The notes beneath the pieces are model-generated. The model did no database searches. It had not been told where the DNA came from and saw only the letters and a list, made by a program, of their open reading frames with translations. A program made the position numbers and the translations under genes. A DNA stretch of 11,725 bases from Rubrobacter sp. (lineage in GTDB: Bacteria > Actinomycetota > Rubrobacteria > Rubrobacterales > Rubrobacteraceae), in assembly GCA_013695335.1 (NCBI GenBank), contig JACDAR010000245.1:1-11725 (forward strand), written 5' to 3'. Numbering within the stretch: the stretch's first letter is position 1; every line of letters begins with the position of its first letter. Positions 1 to 6,857 of the stretch are shown one piece after another.

Positions 1-99
1 GATGAGCGCGCCGGCGGCGGCGAGCTGGGAGACCACCCCCGAGAGCCGCTCGCGAAGGGCGCTCCCGCCGCGCCCTTCGGTAGCTTCCGGGCTGCTCAT
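1..99 (-). CDS. Probable sugar ABC transporter permease, N-terminal fragment
   Basis: Only the first 33 codons are in the window; the gene runs off the left edge. The ATG at 99-97 overlaps the TGA of the upstream ATPase gene in an ATGA arrangement, so the two are probably translationally coupled. The visible residues begin MSSPEATEGRGGSALRERLS and then turn into an alanine/leucine-rich stretch that looks like the approach to a first membrane helix. In RbsA/MglA-type operons the gene directly after the two-domain ATPase is normally the RbsC/MglC-type permease. The assignment therefore rests on position and on this short N-terminus, not on any permease motif. Confidence 0.65.
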   Translation of the reverse strand, partial: MSSPEATEGRGGSALRERLSGVVSQLAAAGALI

Positions 100-1598
100 G
101 CGGCCTCCTTCGTCCCTGTGGCGAGGGCGATGATCCGCTCCTCCGAGAACTCTTCGCGCCCTACGACGCCAGCCACCTCTCCCTCGTGCATGACCAGGAT
201 GCGGTCGCACATGTTCAACAGCTCGGGCAGGTAGGAGGAGATGATCACTATCCCGTGTCCCTCCTTCGCCAACCCTCCGATAAGCCCGAACATCTCGGCC
301 TTGGCGCCGACGTCGATGCCGCGCGCCGGCTCGTCGAAGAACAGGACCTTCGCCCGCGTCTCCAGCCATCGGGCGACGACGACCTTCTGCTGGTTGCCGC
401 CCGAGAGGACCTGCACCCGCCGCCGGATGGAAGGCGTGCGGATGTTCAGCTCGTCGCGCCTGCGACGCGCGATTCGTCGTTCCTCCGCCAGGTTTATGAA
501 GCCGAAGCTCGTCGGCAGGCTGGCGAGCGTTATGTTCTGGTCCACCCCTAGCTGGAGCGCGAGCCCCTCGACCTTGCGGTCCTCCGTCAGGTAGCCGACG
601 CCAGCCTCGATGGCGTCCTGGGGCTTCTTTATCTTCAGCTTTCGTCCGTCAAGCTCGACGGTGCCGGAATCCATCCTGTCGGCCCCGAAGACGGCGCGGG
701 CAAGCTCCGTGCGCCCCGCACCTACGAGGCCAGCGAAACCCAGGATCTCACCCCTCCGCACCTCGAAGGAACAGTCCTTGAGCTTGTCGCCCCGGTTTAT
801 GCCGCTGGCCCGCAACAGAACGTCCCCGATCTCGGCTTCCGGTTTGGGATAGAGGTTGGCGACCTCTCGGCCCACCATCAAGCGCACGAGCTTGTCCTCG
901 TCCAGATCGGAGACGGGGAGCGTATCCACCACCTTGCCGTCGCGCATCACGGTGACGCGGTCGGCGATACGGAAGATCTCATCGAGGCGGTGCGAGATGT
1001 AGAGGATGGCGATGCCACGCGAGGTGAGATCCCTGATGACCTCGAAGAGCCCCTCTATCTCACGCTCGGCGAGGGTGGCCGTCGGCTCGTCCATGATGAC
1101 GACCTTCGCGTCAATTGCGAGGGCCTTGGCGATCTCGACGCGCTGCTGCTCGGCCACCGTGAGCCCGGAGAGGAGCCTAGCCGGGTCCACCCGCAATCCC
1201 ACCCTTTCCAGGAGAACCCTTGCATCCGTTTTCTCGGTCCGGCGGTTCACGAACCCAGCGCGTCCCGGTTCTCGGCCGAGGAACAGGTTCTCCGCCACGG
1301 AGAGGTGCGGGGCAAGCGCAAACTCCTGGTAGACCATCGCCACGCCGAGTGACTGGGCGTGTCCTGGACCGTGGAACTCGACCGGCTGGCTGGAGATCCG
1401 GATCTCCCCTCCGCTGGGCCGCTCGACCTGGGAGAGCAGCTTCATCAGGGTGGACTTGCCAGCCCCGTTCTCCCCGGCCACGACGTGTACCTCGCCAGGC
1501 ATGATCTCAAGGTCCACCTCGTCCACCGCCAGCACGCCGGGGAACTCATTCGAAATCCCCCGCAACCGGACGACGGGCTCGTTTATCTCAGCCTCCAT
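96..1598 (-). CDS. Sugar ABC transporter ATP-binding protein, two fused NBDs (RbsA/MglA/XylG type)
   Basis: This is the cytoplasmic ATPase that powers import of a monosaccharide through a CUT2-type transporter. At 500 residues it has the usual length of the family, with two tandem nucleotide-binding domains. Domain 1 has an intact Walker A (GENGAGKST, residues 42-50), a Q-loop near VYQEF (89-93), a signature-like LTVAEQQ (146-152), Walker B with VIMDEPTA (167-174) and an H-loop SHR (202-204). Domain 2 has the degenerate Walker A GLVGAGRTE (290-298, Arg in place of Lys), the signature LSGGNQQK (398-405) and FDEPARGID (421-429). The H-loop His is replaced in SSYLPE. This asymmetry is typical of CUT2 ATPases, where site 1 does most of the hydrolysis. 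An AGGAGAG ribosome site lies just before the ATG. The gene follows the small protein gene by 32 bases. No binding protein for this transporter is visible, so the substrate is inferred only from the upstream isomerase and kinase. Confidence 0.95.
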   Translation of the reverse strand: MEAEINEPVVRLRGISNEFPGVLAVDEVDLEIMPGEVHVVAGENGAGKSTLMKLLSQVERPSGGEIRISSQPVEFHGPGHAQSLGVAMVYQEFALAPHLSVAENLFLGREPGRAGFVNRRTEKTDARVLLERVGLRVDPARLLSGLTVAEQQRVEIAKALAIDAKVVIMDEPTATLAEREIEGLFEVIRDLTSRGIAILYISHRLDEIFRIADRVTVMRDGKVVDTLPVSDLDEDKLVRLMVGREVANLYPKPEAEIGDVLLRASGINRGDKLKDCSFEVRRGEILGFAGLVGAGRTELARAVFGADRMDSGTVELDGRKLKIKKPQDAIEAGVGYLTEDRKVEGLALQLGVDQNITLASLPTSFGFINLAEERRIARRRRDELNIRTPSIRRRVQVLSGGNQQKVVVARWLETRAKVLFFDEPARGIDVGAKAEMFGLIGGLAKEGHGIVIISSYLPELLNMCDRILVMHEGEVAGVVGREEFSEERIIALATGTKEAA

Positions 1599-1630
1599 CG
1601 TCTCTCCTATGCTCTATCGCAATCACCCCT

Positions 1631-1996
1631 TCACACCCACGTAATGGACCTGGGATCGCACTTCTTTAGCAAAGCGGGTCTGGTCTCTATATCCTCCATA
1701 AGGGAGATCCAGACCATATCCGCCCACCCTTCTGGCGCGCTGCGTTGCGGGTCTTGCCAGGGCTCGGGCGGGCCCATCGCATCTTTCCGGCGCCCGAACA
1801 GGCAGCCTGGCCGCACGGGAGATCGGAAGGTGATGACGACGGAACTGACTGTAGATTTCCCACCATCGAGCCGCACGTCCTCGAATACGACCGGGCGACC
1901 TCGGTCGGACACCCGGAGATTCCCTTCGATAAGAATCTGCCTGAGGTGGCGAACCACCCTGCCTTCGTACTCAGGCCGCTCTGGCTCAGGTGACAA
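1631..1996 (-). CDS. Small uncharacterised protein between kinase and ABC ATPase genes
   Basis: An open frame of 121 codons starts at TTG (1996-1994), inside the last codons of the kinase gene, 11 bases before the kinase gene ends. The run AAGGGGGG upstream of that TTG is a reasonable ribosome site. A GTG at 1957-1955 (108 residues), preceded by GAAGGCAGG, is the alternative start. Codons strongly favour G or C in third position, and no other frame in this stretch looks like a gene, so I take it as real. The protein is soluble-looking, with no signal peptide or membrane helix. It has a basic-hydrophobic N-terminal part (HLRQILIEGNLRVSD, 17-31), a likely beta-strand run SSVVITFRS (51-59), a GCLFGRRKD turn (64-72), and a C-terminal MVWISLMEDIE (94-104) ending in CDPRSITWV. 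I do not recognise the family. Its place in the operon suggests an accessory role in sugar uptake or metabolism, which is inference only. Confidence 0.7.
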   Translation of the reverse strand: MSPEPERPEYEGRVVRHLRQILIEGNLRVSDRGRPVVFEDVRLDGGKSTVSSVVITFRSPVRPGCLFGRRKDAMGPPEPWQDPQRSAPEGWADMVWISLMEDIETRPALLKKCDPRSITWV

Positions 1997-3482
1997 CCTC
2001 TCCCCCCTTCTGCAACGCTGCAAGATGGTGCATCTGCTTGCGGGTTGCGGGATAGAGATCGCGGTAGATTCCGTACAGCTCGTCGTAGATTTCGCGGTTC
2101 TCTTCATTCGGTTCGACGGTGTCGGAGATGTTGCTCCAGTCGGTATCCGGGCCGACGAGGCCGACGGCACGGGCGGCAAGGAGTGCGTCTCCGTAAGCTG
2201 CGCCGATGGTTTGCTCCGGAAGGTCCTGCGGGCGGCCGATCACATCTGAGACTATCTGGGTCCACAGCCCGCCCTTCGTGCCGCCTCCGACGGCCACGAG
2301 TCGGTCGCCTCCCCCACCGGCCTCCTGCATGTATTCGAAGATGTGCCTGACTGCGTAGGCGGTAGCTTCCAACATCGCGCGGTACAGGTGGCCGCGGCCG
2401 TGACTGATGGTGAGGCCGGAGATCAAACCTCGGGCGGCGGGATCGAAGATCGGGGTTCGCTCCCCGGCGAAGTAAGGAAGCACCACTAGCGCGTCAGAGC
2501 CCGGTGGAACAGTCGCTGCCTCCTCCGTGAGTTTTTCAAACGGAACACCACCGGATATCTTCTGGAGCCAGCCAGTTAGCGCGCCAGAGGTCGCCATCCC
2601 GGCGGCGAGGTTGTGGGTATCGGGTAGGATGCCCGTCGTTCCCCACAGGCCGGGATGGTGAAGCGGTTCCTTGAGAACCTCGATCATGAACATCGTCGTG
2701 CCGTACATGAGCATCAGGTCGCCTGGGTTCTGCACCCCGACGCTCACGCCCTCGCTCCACGCGTCTATGGTCCCGGCCGCGACGGGCGTGCCAGCCGGTA
2801 TACCCGTCTCCTGAGATGCCTCCGCCGTCACCTCGCCGACGACCTCGGCTGGCCAGAGGAGGCGCGGCATCTGGAGGCCGGGGGCTAGTTCCTCTGCCCG
2901 GTCCTCGATCCAACCGCAGGCGTGCACGTCGTACAGAGGATCGCACTGGCTGGCCGAATGGTGATCCAGCACGTATTCCCCGGTCAGGCGGTGGGAGATG
3001 AAGGAGTTCGCCATGAGGAACATCTCCGTCTTCCCCCAGACCTCGGGCTCGTTCCGCTGGAGCCAGAGGAGCTTGGGTCCAACGGCCTGGGTCGTGCATA
3101 CGGCGCCGCACTGGTCGAGAAGCGACTCCCGCCCGTAGCGGTCGTTGAGCTCCTCGATCTCCTGCTCGGCCCGCGAGTCTATGCCGTAGAGGATGGCAGG
3201 CCGCAGTGGTTTGCCGTTCCCGTCAGTTGGAAGCAGGCAAGCCCCTATGCCGCTGGTGCACACGGCGGCGATATCGTCGTCGGCTTTCTGGACCAGTTCC
3301 TGGCAGATGGAGACGAAGTCTTTCCACCAGATCTCCTCGGCGTCGTGCTCGGCCCAGCCGGGTTGGGGGAGCGAGAGTTCGTGCGGGCGTTCCGTGGTGG
3401 CGACTACCTCGCCATTCGGACGGGCGAGCACACCTTTCGAGCTTGCCGTCCCGATGTCCACGCCGAGCAATAATCCACTCAT
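1986..3482 (-). CDS. FGGY-family carbohydrate kinase (xylulokinase-like)
   Basis: This is a cytoplasmic sugar kinase transferring phosphate from ATP to a sugar, probably the ketose made by the isomerase-like protein encoded just upstream. The 498 residues match the usual FGGY length and have both actin-fold domains. Visible marks are the phosphate-1 loop DIGTASSK (9-16), the PGWAEHD segment (41-47) seen in xylulokinase-like members, and the GTID motif with the likely catalytic Asp240. The C-terminal half carries AGERTP (339-344) and the nucleotide-binding GGGTKG (399-404). The ATG overlaps the isomerase gene stop in an ATGA tetranucleotide. Family members accept xylulose, ribulose, fuculose, rhamnulose, glycerol and others, and sequence reading alone cannot decide the substrate. 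L-fuculose or D-ribulose-type substrates fit the neighbour best. Nothing is missing from the active site. Confidence 0.93.
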   Translation of the reverse strand: MSGLLLGVDIGTASSKGVLARPNGEVVATTERPHELSLPQPGWAEHDAEEIWWKDFVSICQELVQKADDDIAAVCTSGIGACLLPTDGNGKPLRPAILYGIDSRAEQEIEELNDRYGRESLLDQCGAVCTTQAVGPKLLWLQRNEPEVWGKTEMFLMANSFISHRLTGEYVLDHHSASQCDPLYDVHACGWIEDRAEELAPGLQMPRLLWPAEVVGEVTAEASQETGIPAGTPVAAGTIDAWSEGVSVGVQNPGDLMLMYGTTMFMIEVLKEPLHHPGLWGTTGILPDTHNLAAGMATSGALTGWLQKISGGVPFEKLTEEAATVPPGSDALVVLPYFAGERTPIFDPAARGLISGLTISHGRGHLYRAMLEATAYAVRHIFEYMQEAGGGGDRLVAVGGGTKGGLWTQIVSDVIGRPQDLPEQTIGAAYGDALLAARAVGLVGPDTDWSNISDTVEPNEENREIYDELYGIYRDLYPATRKQMHHLAALQKGGEVVT

Positions 3483-4903
3483 CCCGCGCCCCCGAATCCA
3501 TCGTAGTCAACGTCGAGCAGCTTGCAGACGACCTTCAGTTCCTCCACGTGGTCCCCAGGTATAGCGTGGATGTGGTTGGAGCCGTAGCGGGTGAGGATCT
3601 CATCCGCCTCCGCATCCATGCGCGCGAAGGCGTGCGGCCAATTGTAGGTTGATTGGCCCATGAGATCCTCGTTTGCCTCGTCGTCGTAGCGTTCGAATGC
3701 TCCACGCATCACCTGCATTTTGTAGCGGCCGTCCAGTCGCGTCAGGCGGGCGAAGGTGAAATCGCCCTCGGCGGCCAGATGATGAACGGTCGCCCCACCC
3801 GCAGGGAAGAAGAACTCCTCGGGATACAGGTGTACGTGGCGCATGTTCTCGGCCGGGTCGTCGCTGCGGGCCGCGAACCAGGTCGCGTGCTGGCCCGAGT
3901 TGCACAGGTCCCAGATGCCGAGATCCGCATGGTAGTGGCGCACGTCAGCGAAGAGGACCGGCGTTCCCGACAGATGTTTGAGGATCTGCATGGTGAGGGC
4001 CGCGTCCATGTCGGCCTCGGTGGCGCAGACGTGGGGTTCTTTCGGGCCGTCCCAGTCGTACAGGTCGTTGAGGAAGGCTTCGGCGATGTCCATGGTGCAG
4101 AAATGGGTGGTGAGTTCGGGCTGGCCTTTTATGCCGGAGAAGTCCAGGTTCCACTCTTCGATCAAGTCGCGCATGACGTAGTAGGTCCGGATTTGACGTT
4201 CCAGGATCTCAGGGGTCAACTGCTCACCATCGTAGTGAACGCCAGCCGCGTGCGCCTCAAGCCATTCCCGGGCGGCGCTAACCTTGCCATCGTCAACGTC
4301 CTCGGAGCGCCGGACGAGCTCCCACTGGTCGATCTCCTCCACGTCCACCCCGAATTTCTCCATCCACTGGTCGGGGTTGGAGACGGCGGTGTACATGCCC
4401 ATCGGACGCCCGCCTATGCGTCCGAACGTGCTTCCGCGCAGCGAGCTCACCGCCTTCGCGGCGCGGGCGTGGGCTTCGAGGCGGGCCAGTACATCAGGGT
4501 CCGAGACGTCGCCCCAGGCGCGGAGGTGGTGGCGTCCGATCTGGTCGAGTGCGCCGCCCGCCGCGAGCATCCCGACCATTCCCGGCTGCACCGGGTTGAG
4601 GTTGGAGAACAGGAGCAGTGGTCCCCGCGTCTCTTTAGCAGCCAGCATCGAGAAGTGCGGGAAAGCCCAGACGGGGATATTGAAGATGGTGAGGTCCGGG
4701 CGCTCGTCTGCGATCCGACGGGCCTCCATAGTCGCCAGGCGGTTGGTCCAGATGGGTTCGCTGGCGCGCACCACCTCGTGCCCGGCGGCTTTCAAGGCCC
4801 CGGCGATTGAGTCTTCTACCTCATGGGCGAACTCCCCCACGCCCGCGCCCTCGTGCACGAAGTCCCGGCCGTCGGACATGGTCAGGATGCCGATCTTTGC
4901 CAA
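3479..4903 (-). CDS. L-fucose/L-arabinose isomerase family protein
   Basis: This is a probable cytoplasmic, metal-dependent aldose-ketose isomerase and the first gene of the minus-strand operon. I choose the TTG at 4903-4901 (474 residues, starting MAKIGILTMSDGRDF) because an AAGGGGAG ribosome site sits just upstream and the fold begins there. A longer ATG frame reaching 5026 adds an unlikely tail and swallows the promoter region. The N-terminal half is a Rossmann-like domain (LTIFNIPVWAFP, 71-82). The metal-site region resembles FucI: Glu296 in ATEAD, Asp320 in LFADVRH, and a His cluster in SNHIHAIPGDH (442-452). FucI and AraA also use Glu, Asp and His ligands. It is shorter than E. coli FucI (about 590 residues) and close in length to AraA-like and uncharacterised members. 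The substrate is therefore open: L-fucose, D-arabinose and L-arabinose are candidates. The kinase gene overlaps its stop by four bases. Confidence 0.85.
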   Translation of the reverse strand: MAKIGILTMSDGRDFVHEGAGVGEFAHEVEDSIAGALKAAGHEVVRASEPIWTNRLATMEARRIADERPDLTIFNIPVWAFPHFSMLAAKETRGPLLLFSNLNPVQPGMVGMLAAGGALDQIGRHHLRAWGDVSDPDVLARLEAHARAAKAVSSLRGSTFGRIGGRPMGMYTAVSNPDQWMEKFGVDVEEIDQWELVRRSEDVDDGKVSAAREWLEAHAAGVHYDGEQLTPEILERQIRTYYVMRDLIEEWNLDFSGIKGQPELTTHFCTMDIAEAFLNDLYDWDGPKEPHVCATEADMDAALTMQILKHLSGTPVLFADVRHYHADLGIWDLCNSGQHATWFAARSDDPAENMRHVHLYPEEFFFPAGGATVHHLAAEGDFTFARLTRLDGRYKMQVMRGAFERYDDEANEDLMGQSTYNWPHAFARMDAEADEILTRYGSNHIHAIPGDHVEELKVVCKLLDVDYDGFGGAG

Positions 4904-4973
4904 GGCGTCTCCCCTTTCTCTGATGTGATCCCCGATCCCACCCGGTATCCCGCAGTTTTGCACGCCCCGAATC

Positions 4974-4989
4974 CCCACGCCACCGTGGG
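4974..4989. promoter_or_regulatory. Inverted repeat CCCAC-N6-GTGGG, possible operator
   Basis: CCCAC (4974-4978) and GTGGG (4985-4989) are perfect inverted copies six bases apart. They lie about 12 bases upstream of the putative -35 of the plus-strand promoter and in the leader of the minus-strand operon. The location suits a shared operator, but a 5-base arm in GC-rich DNA can arise by chance. Confidence 0.3.
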
Positions 4990-5001
4990 CTGCGAGGCGG
5001 G

Positions 5002-5030
5002 TTGACCCGGCAAGTGGCGCGGCCAAGAAT
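5002..5030 (+). promoter_or_regulatory. Predicted sigma70-type promoter of the esterase operon
   Basis: TTGACC (5002-5007) matches the -35 consensus at five of six positions. AAGAAT (5025-5030) matches the -10 consensus at four of six, with an ideal 17-base spacer. It would start transcription near 5037, giving a leader of roughly 25 bases before the esterase start. Inferred from consensus only. Confidence 0.5.
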
Positions 5031-5053
5031 AGACTCCTGAGTACTCGAAGGAT

Positions 5054-5060
5054 AAGGAGG
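5054..5060 (+). promoter_or_regulatory. Ribosome binding site AAGGAGG with unusually short spacing
   Basis: A near-perfect AAGGAGG ends one base before the ATG at 5062, which is too close for normal use. The next codon is GTG (5065), four bases from the site. A second purine run GAAGGA (5047-5052) lies nine bases before the ATG. Either the weaker upstream site serves the ATG, or translation really begins at GTG 5065. The choice changes the protein by a single residue. Confidence 0.5.
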
Positions 5061-5061
5061 A

Positions 5062-5694
5062 ATGGTGAAGACGGTACTTTGTTATGGAGACTCGAACACG
5101 TGGGGCTCGGCCCCTGAGACGGGGGAGCGGTTCGCGCCAGAGGTGCGCTGGCCAGGGGTTATGGCCAGCGAGTTGGGGGATGGGTTCCATGTGATCGAGG
5201 AGGGTTTGCCGGGCAGGACTACATTGCGGGAAGACCCGATCGAGGGTTCCTACAAAGATGGGCGGGCGTACCTGACGCCTTGCCTGGAATCCCATCGGCC
5301 CATCGACCTGGTGACGATCATGCTCGGCACCAACGACCTGAAAGACCGCTTCAGCGCCAGCGCCTCGGACATCGCGCAGGGGGCCGCGTCACTCGCTGAG
5401 ATCACCCATCGAAGCAGGTGTGGGCATGACAATGGGGGACCGCTCGTGTTCCTGATCTCACCGCCACCCGTCGGACGGCTTACGGACATGGCGGAGATGT
5501 TCCAGGGAGCCGAAGAGAAGTCCCGCAGGTTCTCCGAGCACTACCGGCGAAACGCCGAGGGGGAAGGATGCGGCTTCCTCGACGCCGGGGAGTTCATGGT
5601 CTCCAGCGACGTCGACGGCATCCACTTCGAGGCGAACGAACACCGCAAGCTGGGCGAAGCCGTGGCCGCCCGCGTCAGGGGGATGCTCGGATGA
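5062..5694 (+). CDS. SGNH/GDSL hydrolase, arylesterase/acyltransferase (MsAcT-like)
   Basis: This is a cytoplasmic serine esterase of 210 residues with no signal peptide. Block I GDSN holds the nucleophile Ser11. Further blocks are GLPGRTT (48-54), GTND with Asn91, and DGIH with Asp185 and His188, which completes the triad. From memory of the family, the start (VLCYGDSNTWG), RFAPEVRW, VIEEGL, IDLVTIMLGTND and the end VDGIHFEANEHRKLG closely follow the Mycobacterium smegmatis acyltransferase MsAcT. MsAcT is an octameric arylesterase noted for transferring acyl groups in water. The gene opens the plus-strand operon, and its stop overlaps the next gene's ATG (ATGA at 5691-5694). In this sugar locus it may remove acetyl or other acyl groups from imported sugars, or act on small esters. 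That role is inference. Confidence 0.92.
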   Translation: MVKTVLCYGDSNTWGSAPETGERFAPEVRWPGVMASELGDGFHVIEEGLPGRTTLREDPIEGSYKDGRAYLTPCLESHRPIDLVTIMLGTNDLKDRFSASASDIAQGAASLAEITHRSRCGHDNGGPLVFLISPPPVGRLTDMAEMFQGAEEKSRRFSEHYRRNAEGEGCGFLDAGEFMVSSDVDGIHFEANEHRKLGEAVAARVRGMLG

Positions 5695-6857
5695 GCGACG
5701 CCCTCCGGGTGCTCCTGGTAGGCGGTTCGATGTATGAGCCGCTGTACGAGCGCCTCGAAGAGTTCGAGCGACGAGAGGGCGTGCAGGTCGAGGCAACCAT
5801 CGCCCCAACGCATCCCGATCTCAACGAGCGCATCGAGGAGGAGTTTGGATCCGGCTCGGCGAAGTACGATCTCATCTCCACCCACACCAAGTACGCCCCC
5901 AGCCAGCGACGGTGGCTCACCCCGCTGGATGAGGACTTTGATGCGGCGGAACTGGAGTCGTTCTCCCAGCGGACGCTGGATCTCGCGCGCATAGACGGAA
6001 ACCTGTATAGTCTTCCGCGCAACCTTGACGTGAAGCTGCTCCTCTGGCGCACGGACCTGATGGACGAACCTCCCCGATCCTGGGATGAACTTCTCGAAAC
6101 GGCGGCACGGCTACGCTCCGATGATCTCTACGGCTTCGTCTTTCCCGGCAAGGAGAGCGGCCTCTTCGGCCACTTCTTCGAGCTACATGCGATGTTCGGC
6201 GGGAAGATGTTCGAGGAAGGAGGACCGCCCATTCCACACATGAACGATGCGTCGGGCAGGCAAGCTCTCACGTTGCTCAAGGATCTCTACGAACGGGCCG
6301 CGCCGGAGGAGACGCCGGACTGGCACTACGATGAGGTGGCCGCCTGCTTCCGGGAGGGCCGCGCTGCAATGGCTACGGACTGGCCCGGCGGGTTCTATCT
6401 TTATGGCGAAAGAGGTAGCGCGGTCGAGGGCCGTCATGGCGTCGCGCTCTACCCGGAGGGACCGGCTGGACGCTTCGTGTACTCGAGCTCCCATTCTTTC
6501 GCCATCCCTCACACCGTCAGGGACCGGGCAGCGGCGGTGGGGCTGCTGCGCTTCCTGACCTCACGGGGGTCACAGGCGTTCGAGGCGCGGTTGGGTACGT
6601 TGCCAGCAAGGACCGACGCCCTGGAGGATGCGCGCCGCAATGATCCTCCATCGGGGCAGGAAGAGTTGCGCTGGAGATTACTGGAAGAGACGACGAAGGT
6701 GGCTTTGATCCCCCCGAAGCACGAGAACTACCCCGAAGTGGAGGACGCCATCTGGGAAGGCATCAGGGAGGCGCTTCTTGGGAACAAAAGCGTAGAGCAA
6801 GCTCTCGAAGACACTGAAGAAGCCGCGCGCCGGGCGGCGGAAGGAGAACGTCCGTGA
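5691..6857 (+). CDS. Solute-binding-protein family 1-like protein without signal peptide
   Basis: The 388 residues follow the family 1 ABC solute-binding fold throughout. The first lobe strand is LRVLLVGGSMYEPLYERLEE (5-24), then YDLISTHTKY (59-68), the hinge-region segment GNLYSLPRNLDV (103-114), SWDELLETAARL (130-141), MATDWPGGF (228-236), and the C-terminal helix DAIWEGIREALLGNKSVEQAL (352-372, minus its ends). Homologues are normally lipoproteins or secreted proteins. Here the mature domain begins within five residues of the ATG, with no hydrophobic leader and no lipobox Cys. The ATG overlaps the esterase stop, and upstream codons are esterase sequence, so a leader cannot be hidden further upstream. 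No family-matching permease or ATPase follows: the next gene is an oxidoreductase, coupled by GTGA. It may be a cytoplasmic ligand-binding protein, or it may have lost its leader. A family 1 protein would also not be expected to serve the CUT2-type ATPase on the other strand. Confidence 0.85.
   Translation: MSDALRVLLVGGSMYEPLYERLEEFERREGVQVEATIAPTHPDLNERIEEEFGSGSAKYDLISTHTKYAPSQRRWLTPLDEDFDAAELESFSQRTLDLARIDGNLYSLPRNLDVKLLLWRTDLMDEPPRSWDELLETAARLRSDDLYGFVFPGKESGLFGHFFELHAMFGGKMFEEGGPPIPHMNDASGRQALTLLKDLYERAAPEETPDWHYDEVAACFREGRAAMATDWPGGFYLYGERGSAVEGRHGVALYPEGPAGRFVYSSSHSFAIPHTVRDRAAAVGLLRFLTSRGSQAFEARLGTLPARTDALEDARRNDPPSGQEELRWRLLEETTKVALIPPKHENYPEVEDAIWEGIREALLGNKSVEQALEDTEEAARRAAEGERP

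Larger units (their letters stand above)
4904..5061. promoter_or_regulatory. Divergent intergenic control region between two sugar operons
   Basis: This 158-base region lies between the TTG start of the isomerase-like gene (minus) and the esterase gene (plus), so it must carry promoters for both operons unless transcription enters from outside. It holds a good plus-strand promoter candidate (5002-5030) and an inverted repeat at 4974-4989. A small GCA-TTTT-type dyad lies near 4952-4962 (GCAGTTTTGCA), of a kind seen in LacI-family operators but too short to assign. I see no convincing minus-strand -35/-10 pair. No regulator gene is present in the window. Confidence 0.6.

Noticed and set aside
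1359..2249. A 296-codon plus-strand frame across the kinase end and ATPase start
   Set aside because: It spans three minus-strand genes and reads as low-complexity shadow sequence with no domain. The minus-strand frames are better supported.
3653..4810. A 385-codon open frame on the plus strand
   Set aside because: It is antisense to the isomerase-like gene, which has clear family motifs and fits the operon. Long antisense frames are expected in GC-rich coding DNA.
4904..5026. N-terminal extension of the isomerase-like protein to an ATG at 5026
   Set aside because: It would cover the divergent promoter and has no ribosome site, and the family fold starts at the TTG at 4903, which has AAGGGGAG upstream.
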